Assembly (NCBI RefSeq): GCF_020520425.1
Contig: NC_079490.1
Coordinates: 4,216,001-4,280,000, forward strand
DNA length: 64,000 nucleotides
Source: Spinacia oleracea
Lineage: Eukaryota > Streptophyta > Magnoliopsida > Caryophyllales > Amaranthaceae
Reading direction: 5' to 3'
Of the stretch, positions 1-10,802 are shown one piece after another. How positions within the stretch are numbered: position 1 is the stretch's first letter; each line of letters opens with the position of its first letter. A program made the translations under genes and the position numbers. The notes below the pieces were generated by a model. That model did no database searches, was not told the DNA's origin, and was given only the letters and a program-made list of their open reading frames with translations.

Positions 1-770
1 AAGCTGACTATTCAGTATATCTATACTCTTTATAGGACTAGGGAAGCTGACTATTCAGTATATCTATAAACTTTATAAGCATATATCCACGGTATAATGA
101 AGAAAGAGTACACAGCCTCTTCCCTATCAGATTCAACCATGGAGTTGATTTCGCGTCGGCTCATACTTAGCGCCCATTAAAATACAGCGCCAGTAATCAG
201 TATTTTCGACGCACACACTATCAGTTCATGTTGTATACATTAGAGAACACATCAAAACACCCTAATCAGTGCTGTCAAACTAGAAATACGGCTAAATTAT
301 CATTTATTGACATACCAGGCCAAGGGAAGCTAACTACTCAGTATCTACACTGACTGTATGTTAAATGAGTGATAAGCATATATCCATGAATGAGTGAAGA
401 AAGAGTATGCAACCTCTTCCCAAAACAAATTCAAACATGGAGTTCAATTTCGCATCGGCTCATACATAACGCCCATAATAAAGGTTAAACGCTAGTAATC
501 AGTATTTCGACGCACTAAATAGATCTATGTTATATTCAATATAGAAAACAAAAGACACGAATTATCACTATCACTAGGCTAAGGTTGATTATTAAAACCC
601 CACTACATGTCAAATGAGTGATAAACATATATCCCTGTTCAAGTAAAGAAAGAGTATACAACCTCTGCCTAACAAAATTCAAACATGGAGGTAAATTTCG
701 CATCGGCTCATACATAACGCCCATTAATAAGGTTCAACGCTAGTAATCAGTATTTTCGACGCATTGGATT
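1..770. repeat. Direct repeat, about 290 bp, three diverged copies
   Basis: Three diverged copies follow each other, at about 47-230, 327-535 and 597-762, with a fragment at 1-26. Shared landmarks are GCATATATCCA, AAAGAAAGAGTA, CATGGAG, a TCGGCTCATAC block and CAGTATTTTCGACGCA. No coding frame runs through them. They lie downstream, in the minus sense, of the putative leader at 1.5-1.6 kb, so they may sit in a long first intron of that gene. This location is inference. Confidence 0.6.
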
Positions 771-1141
771 GGTTCACAACACATACAATTAAAACAGTAA
801 ATAAAAAAACACCCAGATTTTTTAATCAAAAAAAAATGGCACAACCCTACACTATGCAGAACAACATAACACCATGCACAAACCTCTCTACATTTAACTT
901 TGAATCAATCAACAAATTTACCCAAACCTCAGCTAACCACTCTCTTCCCAATTAAGAATCAGTATTTACACGCATTGGGTTGATTCACAATACCTCCGAT
1001 TATAACATCAAATCAAATCAAATCAAAAGCAACCTAATATCAAAAAGAAAAATGGTACAACCCTCAATTTTAAATCCATTAAACTTTAAATCGATCAACA
1101 ACTTTACCCAAACCTAAGCTAACCACTCTCTTCCCAACTAT
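761..1141. repeat. Tandem duplication, about 205 bp
   Basis: Two copies start at GCATTGGATTGGTTCAC (about 761) and GCATTGGGTTGATTCAC (about 973). Both continue through an ATGGYACAACCCT block and end in CTAACCACTCTCTTCCCAA. The copies are diverged and non-coding. From 1,142 to about 1,500 I see only AT-rich sequence without a feature. Confidence 0.55.
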
Positions 1142-1499
1142 CCCAACTAAGATTCATCGTCATTAATGATTTAAATTAAGCTCATCAGTACTCGATCCGA
1201 AGCAATCTGCTGTATAAATTTCATGCTATAAGATAAATCAACACACACTTTGAGCTAAAAAAAATGCATTACTATACCCCCGCAAACTCCTAGATCCTAA
1301 ATAATAAATGAATAGCAAATTCAATGTAAACTATCGATTTCTCAATTAAATACTAACAGAATGAATCAATTTGTAATACCCAGAAATTGCCAATAATTCC
1401 TAAGAACAACCATTATAAAATGCTATAAACAATCTGGTAATTTAGAGAAATTAACTACAATAATTCATCATTTCTAACAGATCAAAGAGAACAAATCAG

Positions 1500-1645
1500 T
1501 AAACAAATAGAGAAATGTTCGAGAAATTATACCATTTTTGCTAAGCTCGAAAATGCCAAGTACCGGTTTGAGCTGATGAAGAATTCTCTCTCCTCTGGTT
1601 TTCCGGCGGATGGGAAGTATATATGTAGGGTTTGTAGTTGTTATG
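1500..1645 (-). other. Putative leader and first-exon end of a minus-strand gene
   Basis: On the minus strand this stretch reads as a pyrimidine-rich leader. It ends in an ATG (near 1,526) followed at once by GTATAA, which could be a splice donor, so the ATG may be the last codon of exon 1. The rest of the gene would lie left of the window or beyond the repeats at 1-1,141. The plus-strand open frame at 1,576-1,911 has no recognisable domain and I do not call it. The splice donor is weak, so this is a tentative reading. Confidence 0.3.
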
Positions 1646-1835
1646 TGAAAAACCCTAATTTTGAGATTGTATTGTTTCCGATTTTGTCCCTGTTTTTTTA
1701 TTGCAATTTCCTTAACTATTTATTGGTATTATTGATTTGGGCTTTTGGAGTTGGGCCAATTTTGTCAATTTTCGTTTTAGTTTGTAGCCCAATTATAAAG
1801 GTAGCAAAATGTGGTATTGGGCTTTGGTTGATATG
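1645..1835 (-). promoter_or_regulatory. Telo-box and site II promoter elements
   Basis: An AAACCCTAA telo-box lies near 1,650. Upstream of it in the minus sense, between about 1,738 and 1,826, are several TGGGCC/TGGGCT site II-like motifs in both orientations. In plants this combination is typical of promoters of ribosomal-protein and other translation or growth genes. Together with the leader at 1.5-1.64 kb it suggests a housekeeping gene reading leftwards. Confidence 0.45.
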
Positions 1836-1920
1836 TAGAGTATCGTACATGCGGTACGTTTATGTTCCCTTTGATCGGGTGTACAACATTTTAATGGAAA
1901 ACAATTTATAAGGGAAAACA

Positions 1921-3032
1921 CAATTTTAAATTTAGGGGTAGTTCGGTATCACGGTCAGTTTTCAGTTTTTGGTTTACTGATTTTAAAAGTCATATGATTT
2001 TGATTGAATCATGAATTAAAAATTAGTTATACTAATAATCATTTTGATTTTGAAACTGACAACAAAATTCTTAAAACTATTTTTTGTGATTTTTATATTT
2101 GGTTTTTAGTTTTGTAAAAAATAAAAAACTGGAAACAAAAAACGATACCAAACAGGGCCTTAGTTTTTCGTTGTTTGGTTCCATGTCGGATAAATGATGA
2201 ACCGAAAGGGAAAGTAAGCAGGTAGTGAGAGGAGTGTACAATAGAGATAAGAAAACTGAAGTAATCCCTTCATTTTGATGGGGAAATGTTTCTTCGTCAT
2301 TGGGATAACAATTTTACTCATGGGAAAAACAGTTTTACACCCCTTTACATACCAAACAATGTAAATTTTAAAATAGAGGAAAATCGTTTTCTAGGAAAAT
2401 ATTTTACGCCCTACCACACCGATCCTTAGAGTTTGATACATATCGAGTTGTGTAGGCCCACATGCCTCGTCGCCTAATGGACTGTGGGTAGACCGTGACC
2501 AAAGAAAAATCATGCAGTACCAACATACTCCCTTAAAATAATGGTTAAAAATTGGTGGGTCGACGTACGAGCTTAGCCCCTTGTGTCAAATTTCTAAATT
2601 GATGTTCATGCACAATCCATAGTTCATTGATGTGTCTCAGTTTTTGATGTTGGGCTTAAACGGGCTCATTCTATGTTGGATCGATTTCATTGTAGCACAC
2701 ATACCCAATTCTAGATACACCTAATTATACACCTAATTATACATGATAATTGAGAAGTCCAGGCCATTTTATTCATATCTAACAACCACCATCTTGTTTT
2801 TATTTGAGCCTATGAAATCATCTAGTTTCATGTATGATTCGAAATCTGATTGAGTAGTTTAGGCCGGTAGATTTTTCTCCTGAATACTCATGGTTATGAC
2901 TTGTGAGTTGTGAGTTGGAAGATTTTAGAGTTGTCATCTTATCACATTGGCAAACTAACGAGATACTTCGTATGTAACATAAATTGATGAAGGTATGGTA
3001 CTAAACACTTTTTGTAGAGGAAGTTAAAATCC
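1921..3032. other. Gene-free spacer with MITE-like ends
   Basis: No coding frame is convincing. At 1,937-2,159 the ends resemble each other inverted (GTTCGGTATC at the left, GATACCAAACAGGGCC at the right), as in a small DNA transposon. At about 2,270-2,420 there is sequence similar to the TAA/TTA-flanked MITE family found elsewhere in the window (GTTTTACAC, ACCAAACAATGTAA). The rest is AT-rich and unremarkable. Confidence 0.3.
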
Positions 3033-3767
3033 CATGTTGTGATGTATCACCAAAAATATAACAGCAACAAAGAGACAAAATAGAGAAAAGACAAAATTGT
3101 TTGCTGTCATATTTTTTTGGACCGATTATGGGTACGAGCGAATGATGTAATGGTAGAAAAAAATGAAATAAAGTGGTATTTTATAAATAAAAATGGTATT
3201 TTGTTAAAAAATGGTACTTGTTTTTTTAAGAAATGATACATTTTAAAAGAAAATGGTACTGTTTTTTAAGAAAATGACATTTTTTAAAAGAGAAATGGTA
3301 CTTCATGTCACTTTCTCTCTTATCTTTTTCTGTCATTCTCTTCTCTTTTATTTATTAATTTTGTCCTTTTCTGGTTGTCCTATTCATTTTGTCATATTCT
3401 TAATTTGTTTGATGTTGGTGTAAATTTACGAAAATATCCCTGTGATGTATTTGTTCATACATCACAACATGACCCCACTCCAACCTCCTTTTTCTATGCA
3501 TTGAGCTACAAGAGAAAGTAAAAACCCTGGCATGTTATTTTTTTTACATAACAACAAAAAAAAACAATGAAATGGTACATGCTTTAATCGAAACGGTACA
3601 TATTTTAATTGAAATGATACTTTGTTTTTAATGAAATAGTACTCTTTTTAACTAAATGGTACTATATTTAACAAAATGATACTCCTTTTTAAATGAATGG
3701 TACATTTTTTTTAAAGAAATGGTGCATGTTTGACGATGTAATGTGTTTGCTCACACATCACAGCATG
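3033..3767. repeat. Inverted-repeat element pair with degenerate ATGGTAC motif arrays
   Basis: CATGTTGTGATGTAT at 3,033-3,047 is matched by its exact complement at 3,457-3,471, a 15-bp terminal inverted repeat around a 439-bp segment. A third, diverged copy of the end lies near 3,748-3,767, so two units seem to sit head to tail. Inside both, a loose array of GAAATGGTAC followed by a T/A-rich run recurs about every 25-30 bases, at roughly 3,150-3,305 and 3,565-3,730. No transposase is present. This looks like a non-autonomous DNA transposon. Confidence 0.5.
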
Positions 3768-4229
3768 CCGCTTCTCCGCACTCTGAGCTACAATGACAAT
3801 ACAGATTACAAACGAGTAGGTGGATTAGAAAAACGATGAAGTATGAGTATGACAACTTGATGTGATGGTACGATGAAGTAGAAGACCAAAAGTATCAATT
3901 CCACATCTTCACAAAGCTTTTGGTGGTCCAATTAAAACAAGGTCTCACTCTTCAAAGATGATTATTCCAATCCCACCCCATCCCTTAACAATGAAGCAAA
4001 TTTCTAAAAATACATTATTTTCACCGCGTTATTCCAAAAGTTGTACAATCCAACTTTTTTTCTCTTTTGTTGATATCTTCATGGCTTCAATCAAATATGG
4101 AATTGCACCATTCTTTTGATAAAGTAACTCAAACAAACATGACATGTCATTATATTTTTTGATGTCATTTGATATGTTTTTTATCTTATAAAAACAATTA
4201 TTTATTAGGTAATATACGGAGTACTTAAT

Positions 4230-4790
4230 AGTACTAGTAGTTCTTAGCTTAGTTGGTAGGGGATGGGTCGGGTACCGAACCAATAACATTATCGGATCGA
4301 ATAGCCGATAACCAATAAGGCTAAAATTGATATCCATGAACCGAACCGTTAAGTTCGGGTACCCAAACTTTCGGATCGGATATCGGGTGCCCGTTATGAT
4401 ATCCAATTAGAAAAAATAGACTTTATAATTACATTATTGTAATATCATTAGCACTAAATACCAACATTAACACATGATTTTGACTAAATTACTAATGAAA
4501 TTAGAATTTACTCAAATTATACATTGATTATTACCATTTAGGATTTTGAGCTACTGGGAAAAAATATTTAAATTGATATTTTTTTTTATAAAAAAGGGCT
4601 TATCGGATCGTTATCGGGTACCCGTTATTTATAAAATGATATCCGTAACCATATCCAATAACCAAATTTTGGATCCGGTACCCGAACCGATAACCATATC
4701 GGTTCTGGTACCCACTTTTTTCGGATTGGATACCGGTTCGGGTTTCGAATTTTTTATTTTTCGAATAGTTTTGCTCAGCCCTAGGTTTCA
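4230..4790. repeat. GGTACCCG-rich repeat element
   Basis: Repeated words such as CGGGTACCCG, CGGATCGGATA and ATATCCRTAACC occur in both orientations, giving a strongly palindromic segment about 560 bp long. The minus-strand open frame 4,029-4,406 and the frames at 4.5-4.9 kb are by-products of it, with repeating Arg/Tyr/Gly-type residues and no domain. Similar sequence recurs at 24,905-25,060. I infer a MITE-like repeat; the ends are not defined. Confidence 0.4.
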
Positions 4791-5223
4791 ACACTTATGG
4801 AATGCAATTCTTAGAAATATAACACCCCATCTCCTCCCCTCTCCTCCCCTCTTGTTTCCAAGAGCTTGATCTAAGTAGTATATTCGTAGAATATTCATTC
4901 CTTTTAGCAAAAAAACGAAACAAAATTACAATTACCGTGAATGTAAAGTACTTCATTCCCTAAGATGATCTACGATGCGTCGATGTATTACATTTACACT
5001 AGTTAAATTTGTTCCAAAATAATACTAAAGTATTAAATTAACAGTAATATTGAAAAATCTCTTGGTTTTTTGTTTGACTTTAGAAAATGGGGAGCATTAA
5101 ATCAAAATAAATATTGGATGAACCAACAACCAAACTCACCATACAACCCCCCAATCTTGTGTGGGCGCTTGGTCAAGGGTTTCAATACCCCTGATTCTCA
5201 TCCTCCCAAAAAAAACCCGCATA

Positions 5224-5804
5224 TACAATAGTTACACCTTTAATATATGTTGTAACTTGTTCAATTGTTGGGTCACAAGCTTAGAATTTATTGTGTGAAC
5301 GTGCACACGAATAATTGATGTTTCTTTTGGCATTTTGAGAACACGAAAAAATTCAATCAAACAGTTAGATATTGATTTGATCAATGATACAATAAATACA
5401 ACTTTAATATATATTGTAACTTGTTCAATTAATGGGTCTCAAGCTTAGATTTTCTTGTATGAACGTGGCAAACAATCAATTGATATTTCTTTTGACATTT
5501 TGAAAACACAAAGAATTAAATCAAATAGTTATATGTTGGATAGATCAACAATTAAGCTAACTATACAAAGTTCTCATTGTGGTCTACTCTTTGATTACCA
5601 CCGATGTCTAACCCCTCTAAAAGTTTTAGCGCGATTTATGATAAATTCAAACAAAATATATTGATACAATTACTCATACAATAGTTACACATTTAATACC
5701 CTTAAAAAAAAGAGTTACACATTTAATATATGGAGTATGTAGTAATGTAATTGTAACTTTGTTTTATTGCTGAATTTGCGAACTTAGATTTTCTTGTACG
5801 AACG
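5224..5804. repeat. Diverged direct repeats of about 175 bp around the retrotransposon target
   Basis: Copies begin near 5,224 and 5,395 with a fragmentary third near 5,680. Shared words are TTTAATATATRTTGTAACTTGTTCAATT, AAGCTTAGA, GAACGTG and CAATTGATRTTTCTTTTG-like blocks. The Ty3 element inserted within GAACGTG of the last copy. Non-coding. Confidence 0.5.
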
Positions 5805-6182
5805 TGTTACAGGACACTAATATCCTGTAATGATCAACTAATGATCAATCCGAATCTTGAGAAAGAATGAAGATAGAAGATAGATTTGAGAGAAGAAACA
5901 GAATGAGAGAAGAAACAGAATAAGAGATAAAGAAGAGAATAGAAAGTTTGAGAGTAGACGACAAGAAGTTGTTGTTGTTATTCGATGAAAATGATCCAAG
6001 AGATCATTGAGTACATTTATACAACTTCTTAGCTTGATCAATAAGCTAGAATGCAACTGAATTCTATAACAGAATTCTGTTTAACAAAAACTGATGCCAC
6101 ATCATCAACTAGCTAACTAACTAACAGAAAGTCAATGAGTTGACTTTTCTTGAATTAGTTGATAGGTAAGTTGCCCCTAACA
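5805..6182 (-). repeat. 3' LTR
   Basis: 378 bp, beginning TGTTACAGG and ending CCCCTAACA on the plus strand. I see no difference from the copy at 10,803-11,180. The 72-aa frame within each LTR is non-coding. Confidence 0.97.
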
Positions 6183-6196
6183 ATCCACCCTCCTTA
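6183..6196 (-). other. Polypurine tract of the Ty3 element
   Basis: On the minus strand this is AAGGAGGGTGGAT, directly abutting the 3' LTR, where the plus-strand DNA primer of reverse transcription is expected. Confidence 0.75.
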
Positions 6197-6215
6197 AAAA
6201 CCTTGTCCACAAGGT

Positions 6216-9200
6216 TTAAGAGACAACAAAATGGGGGTACTGAGTTTGAAAAACAGTAGCTGATTCCCAAGTAGCATCATGTACTTCAGAACCTTCCCAC
6301 TGAACCAAAATCTGTACTTGATCTTTATTCTGAAACTTCACTATTCTAGAATCCAGGATAGCAATAGGAACCAAGTCAGCAGCAGAATGTTGGCCATGTA
6401 ACCATTGAGGAATATGGGTTGCAACAGGCAATGTTCCACGAAAGAGTTTCAACTGAGACACATGGAATACATCATGAATCTTGGCTGACTCTGGTAATTG
6501 GAGCTTGTATGCTACTTGACCAATCACAGCAGACACCTGGAAGGGTCCATAGTACTTAGGAGCTAGCTTTTGGTTGGGCCTATGATGGACTGTATTTTGC
6601 CTATAGGGTTGTAACTTTAACCAAACCCAAGATCCCACCACAAAAGATCTTTCAGACCTGTTCTTGTCTGCTTGTTGTTTCATTCTAGTCTGTGATCTGA
6701 GTAAATGAAATTTGACTAAGTTAATCATGTTTTCCCTCCTTTGTAGACTCCTGTCTACTTCATCCACAGATGATTCACCAGGTAGGTATGGTAAATGCAA
6801 AGGTGGTGGCTGGCCATACACAATTTCATAGGGAGTCAGTTGAGTAGCAGAATGAAAGTGGGTATTATACCACCATTCAGCCACTGGCAACCAAGCATTC
6901 CAGTCTTTAGGTGTATCACTACACATACACCTCAAATATGTCTCAATACATCTGTTCACCACCTCAGTTTGACCATCTGTTTGAGGGTGATAAGCAGATG
7001 ACAACAAAAACTCAGTTCCATGTAAACTAAACAAGCCCTTCCAGAATTGGCTTAGAAAAACTGAATCTCTGTCACTAACAATGCTTCTAGGCCATCCATG
7101 GAGTTTGAACACATGGTCAAGGTATGCTTGTGCCACCTGAATTGCAGAATATGGATGAGACAAAGCCATGAAGTGACCATACTTACTAAACCTGTCCACC
7201 ACTACAAAAATCACATCTTTTCCCCCAGATTTGGGTAAGCCAGTGATAAAATCCATTGAGATATCAAACCAAACTTCTTCAGGTATGGGTAAAGGTTGTA
7301 GTAAACCAGGGCTAGCTGCAGTATCATATTTAGAAGCTTGACACACTTGACACTGTCTAACAAATAACCTTACATCAGCAGTCAAACCCTTCCAGTAAAA
7401 CAAATTCTGAACCCTCTTTGTTGTTATTTCTCTACCAGAATGACCACTCTCTGGAGAAGCATGCAACCAAGTAATCACTTTGGTTTTAAGAACATGATCA
7501 GATCCCAAAACCAACTTACCCTTCCTTCTAAGCAACCCATCTTGCCAAGTATAACCATCCACAGATTCAGCATTTTGTAACTTGGTAATAATGTCTTGTA
7601 GATGATCATCCAACATATAACTAGCTTGAATGAGTGCAGTAAGGTCAGATTGAACTACTGAAATTGCTAGACATAAAATAGAAGATCCTTGCACCCTAGA
7701 CAAGGCATCAGCAGCCAAATTTTCTTTTCCAGCTTTGTATTGAATGTCATAATCAAACCCCATAAGCTTGGACAACCAAAACTGCTGAAAAGGAGTAGAT
7801 ACCTTTTGTTGTAAGAGCCACTTTAGACTCTTTTGATCTGTCCTAATGGTAAAATGAGAGCTCATCAGGTACTGCTCCCACTTCTGCACAGCAAACACTA
7901 TAGCCAAAAGCTCTTTTTCATACACAGACAATCTTTGCCATTTAGGACCTAAAGTTCTGCTGATGTAAGCCAAGGGGTGGTTTTCTTGCATTAATACAGC
8001 CCCAATACCAGTTTTGGAAGCATCTGTCTCAACAATAAAGCCCTTAGAAAAATCTGGCACAGCCAAAACTGGTGCAGTAACAAGTGCTTGTTTCAGTTTT
8101 ACAAATGCAGAATTGGCTTCATCTGACCATTCAAAAGCTCCCTTTTTTAACAATTCAGTCAAAGGTTTACTAATCAAGGAATAATGTCTGACAAACTTTC
8201 TATAGTAACCAGCCAACCCAAGGAAACTTCTTAATTCCTTGACTGATTTAGGCACAGGCCAACTTTCTACAGCAGTAATTTTGTTTGGATCTGTTTCAAC
8301 TCCTTTGGCAGAGATGAAGTGTCCCAAATATTCCACCTTATCCATGGCAAAACTACACTTACTAGCTTTTGCAAACATCTTATTCTCCCTCATCAACTCA
8401 AAAACTTGCTTCAAATGTATCCAATGTTCCTCCTTGCTTCTGCTGTAAATTAGAATATCATCAAAAAACACCAAAACACACCTCCTTAGAAGAGGTTTAA
8501 ACACACTGTACATCCAACTTTGGAAAGATGCTGGAGCATTTGTCAAGCCAAATGGCATGACTAAGAACTCAAAATGTCCTGAGTGTGTTTTGAAAGCAGT
8601 TTTATACACATCTTGTTCATGTACTCTCAACTGATGATATCCTGCCCTCAGATCTAGTTTACTGAAAACCACAGCACCTGCTAGTTCATCAATGAGCTCA
8701 TCTATAACTGGTATAGGAAATTTATTCTTAATTGTCCTATTGTTCAATTCTCTATAATCCACACATAACCTCCAAGTTCCATCCTTCTTTCCTACCAGAA
8801 CCACAGGGGAAGCAAAAGGACTTGAACTATTTTGGATTACACCCCTTTCCAGCATGTCTTGTACCAATTGTTCTATCACATCTCTTTGCTTGAGTGGGTA
8901 TCTGTAAGGCCTAATATTGACTGGCCTAGCATTTGGTTCCATAGGTATAGTGTGATCAAACACACCTCTATGTGGAGGTAGCTCTTCTGGATCAGCAAAG
9001 ATATCATTGTACTGATCTTTCAACTCTTCTAAAGCATTAGAAGTTTGTGATTGACTCACTTCAGTTGAAACAGACATGAAGGTGATATCCCTAACTTGCA
9101 AAAGACATAATTGTACTGCATTACTTATCAGTTTTGCAGATGGTGCTCCTTCCACCAGTTTTACTTTCTGTGGATGAATACCCTTTAACACAAACTGACA

Positions 9201-9746
9201 ATCTCCCAAACTGAACTCCATCAAAAGAGCTTTGAAATCCCAGCAAATTGGTCCCAAAGTAGCCAACCATTGGACTCCTAACACCATGTCACACCCTCCT
9301 AATGTGATCAACATCATATCTGCTGTAAATGTTCTACCCTGCATATCCCAAGTAAAACTCTTGCACACATGTTGACAGGCTAAGTGATTCCCATCAGCCA
9401 CAGTCACTGCTTGAGAAGGAATGGATTCTATCTTACAACCCATCTTTTTAGCTAACTCTAGGTCCAGAAAGTTATGAGTACTACCAGAATCAATCAGCAC
9501 ATGAAACATCTTACTATGCCTGTTGCCTTTGACTCTCATAGTCTGAAAGTTTTGATTACCAGATAATGCATTCAAGGATAAAATTGGGTCTGTCAGACCA
9601 TCATTTTCCAACTCATCTTGTTCTTCCTCACTGGAATCAGAACTCTTGTATTCATTACTGCTAGAAATTTCTACAGTGAAGAGTTGGGGTTCTTTGAATT
9701 GACATTTATGAGTTCTATCATAAGGTGCATCACAATAATAACACAA
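6216..9746 (-). CDS. Ty3 Pol polyprotein with integrase chromodomain
   Basis: The open frame has 1,176 codons. In order: a CCHC-like zinc knuckle at residues 2-15 (C-x2-C-x7-H-x-C, normally the end of Gag), aspartic protease (DSG at 86-88), reverse transcriptase (KKDGTWR near 320, FFDD at 427-430), RNase H (first Asp near 574), integrase zinc finger (H762, H769, C799, C802), integrase catalytic triad D832, D892, E928 with the last two 35 residues apart, and a chromodomain at about 1,126-1,174. All catalytic residues I can check are present. The 9,746 boundary is only where the frame opens (a TTG); no ATG start is implied. Pol is reached from gag by a -1 shift or by an ancestral continuous frame broken by a one-base change. 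Confidence 0.95.
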   Translation of the reverse strand: MCYYCDAPYDRTHKCQFKEPQLFTVEISSSNEYKSSDSSEEEQDELENDGLTDPILSLNALSGNQNFQTMRVKGNRHSKMFHVLIDSGSTHNFLDLELAKKMGCKIESIPSQAVTVADGNHLACQHVCKSFTWDMQGRTFTADMMLITLGGCDMVLGVQWLATLGPICWDFKALLMEFSLGDCQFVLKGIHPQKVKLVEGAPSAKLISNAVQLCLLQVRDITFMSVSTEVSQSQTSNALEELKDQYNDIFADPEELPPHRGVFDHTIPMEPNARPVNIRPYRYPLKQRDVIEQLVQDMLERGVIQNSSSPFASPVVLVGKKDGTWRLCVDYRELNNRTIKNKFPIPVIDELIDELAGAVVFSKLDLRAGYHQLRVHEQDVYKTAFKTHSGHFEFLVMPFGLTNAPASFQSWMYSVFKPLLRRCVLVFFDDILIYSRSKEEHWIHLKQVFELMRENKMFAKASKCSFAMDKVEYLGHFISAKGVETDPNKITAVESWPVPKSVKELRSFLGLAGYYRKFVRHYSLISKPLTELLKKGAFEWSDEANSAFVKLKQALVTAPVLAVPDFSKGFIVETDASKTGIGAVLMQENHPLAYISRTLGPKWQRLSVYEKELLAIVFAVQKWEQYLMSSHFTIRTDQKSLKWLLQQKVSTPFQQFWLSKLMGFDYDIQYKAGKENLAADALSRVQGSSILCLAISVVQSDLTALIQASYMLDDHLQDIITKLQNAESVDGYTWQDGLLRRKGKLVLGSDHVLKTKVITWLHASPESGHSGREITTKRVQNLFYWKGLTADVRLFVRQCQVCQASKYDTAASPGLLQPLPIPEEVWFDISMDFITGLPKSGGKDVIFVVVDRFSKYGHFMALSHPYSAIQVAQAYLDHVFKLHGWPRSIVSDRDSVFLSQFWKGLFSLHGTEFLLSSAYHPQTDGQTEVVNRCIETYLRCMCSDTPKDWNAWLPVAEWWYNTHFHSATQLTPYEIVYGQPPPLHLPYLPGESSVDEVDRSLQRRENMINLVKFHLLRSQTRMKQQADKNRSERSFVVGSWVWLKLQPYRQNTVHHRPNQKLAPKYYGPFQVSAVIGQVAYKLQLPESAKIHDVFHVSQLKLFRGTLPVATHIPQWLHGQHSAADLVPIAILDSRIVKFQNKDQVQILVQWEGSEVHDATWESATVFQTQYPHFVVS

Positions 9747-10711
9747 CCCTTTTTTGCTATCTTATCAGCTCTCACATCTGCTGGGATATGCCTAAAATTC
9801 TTGGCATATCTTGGGTTATACTTCACTATTTGAGTGGGTTTAGTGTTTGGGGTGGGTAGCAAAGCAGGTAGGCTAGAATTTGTAGGTTTGTTTGTACTAA
9901 CTGGTATAGCTTGTATTGCCTTTTGGGAAACAGGATAGGATTTTGGAGTGTATAATTTTTGTGTAAAGGCTGCAGTCTGCTCCTCCTGTAGTCTAGCAAA
10001 CTCTACTGCTTCAGCAATAGTAGATGGTCTAAATGCTTTGACAAAAGGCTTCACTGTAGGATTTAACCCCCCAATGAAGCTTTCCAACACATAATCCTCA
10101 GGCAGGTCATGATGAGTATTCATAACATCAGATTTCAAATCTTCAAAATTGTCTAAATAAGCTTCAATTGAGTCAGTCTGTTGTAATTTGTTAAATTGCT
10201 CAACAGTATTGGATCCCCTAACATCTTTAAACCTAGCAGAAAGATCAAGACAGAACTCCCCCCAATCCACATTTCTTTTCACAGATAGGTAACTTGTAAC
10301 CCATTTTTCAGCCTTATCCACCATATTCAAGGAAGCTAAATCCACCTTATGCTCATCACTGATATTACACAAACTGAAGTATCTACTGCACTTTTTAATC
10401 CATGTTCTACTGTTGATACCATCAAATTTAGGAAAAGAAAGCTTAGGATTATAGCTAAAAGTTTTGTGAGAATTACCCTCTCTTGGAGTATGATGTCTGC
10501 TGTTCTCTGCGCTGGAATCCTTCATCTGATTCCTCATCTCCAACAATACTGTCATTAGACCATCAATTTTCTTTGATTGATCTTCAATTTGTGCAGATTG
10601 ATTCTCCACCTTCTGAGTTTGCTCACGCATTTTCTCCTCTAATTGTTTCAGATGCTCCTCCATTGCCCTCCTAGTAGATGGAGCCAGCTTTGAAATTCCC
10701 CAGAAATTCAA
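9671..10711 (-). CDS. Ty3 Gag capsid protein
   Basis: 346 aa from an ATG about 90 bp inside the 5' LTR. Residues about 16-60 are Glu/Gln/Lys-rich and coiled-coil-like. Residues about 95-230 carry the retrotransposon Gag signature (FPKFDG, a Trp about 8 residues on, then AEKWVTSYL). The frame overlaps pol by 76 bp. The zinc knuckle is read correctly only in the pol frame, so the last roughly 30 residues here are out of frame. The overlap contains A AAA AAG in the gag frame, a canonical -1 slippery heptamer, just before the knuckle. Confidence 0.9.
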   Translation of the reverse strand: MNFWGISKLAPSTRRAMEEHLKQLEEKMREQTQKVENQSAQIEDQSKKIDGLMTVLLEMRNQMKDSSAENSRHHTPREGNSHKTFSYNPKLSFPKFDGINSRTWIKKCSRYFSLCNISDEHKVDLASLNMVDKAEKWVTSYLSVKRNVDWGEFCLDLSARFKDVRGSNTVEQFNKLQQTDSIEAYLDNFEDLKSDVMNTHHDLPEDYVLESFIGGLNPTVKPFVKAFRPSTIAEAVEFARLQEEQTAAFTQKLYTPKSYPVSQKAIQAIPVSTNKPTNSSLPALLPTPNTKPTQIVKYNPRYAKNFRHIPADVRADKIAKKGCVIIVMHLMIELINVNSKNPNSSL

Positions 10712-10788
10712 TTTTTACTTCAAGAACCAATGTTCTCCAGGATTATTGGAGATTACTACAACCACTATCAATCGATTGAGTAATCAGT

Positions 10789-10801
10789 GGCTCTGATACC
10801 A
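10789..10801 (-). other. Primer-binding site, initiator tRNA-Met type
   Basis: The minus strand reads TGGTATCAGAGCC one base inside the 5' LTR. This is the common plant LTR-retrotransposon site for priming by the 3' end of tRNA-Met. Confidence 0.9.
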
Positions 10802-10802
10802 A

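Noticed and set aside
1576-1911. Plus-strand 111-aa open frame
   Set aside because: No domain. Its sequence is explained better as promoter and leader of a minus-strand gene.
4029-4869. Open frames on both strands
   Set aside because: They arise from the palindromic GGTACCCG repeat and show only repeat-like residue patterns.
5838-6056. 72-aa minus-strand frame, repeated at 10,836-11,054
   Set aside because: It lies within the LTR and is identical in both LTRs; no protein similarity.
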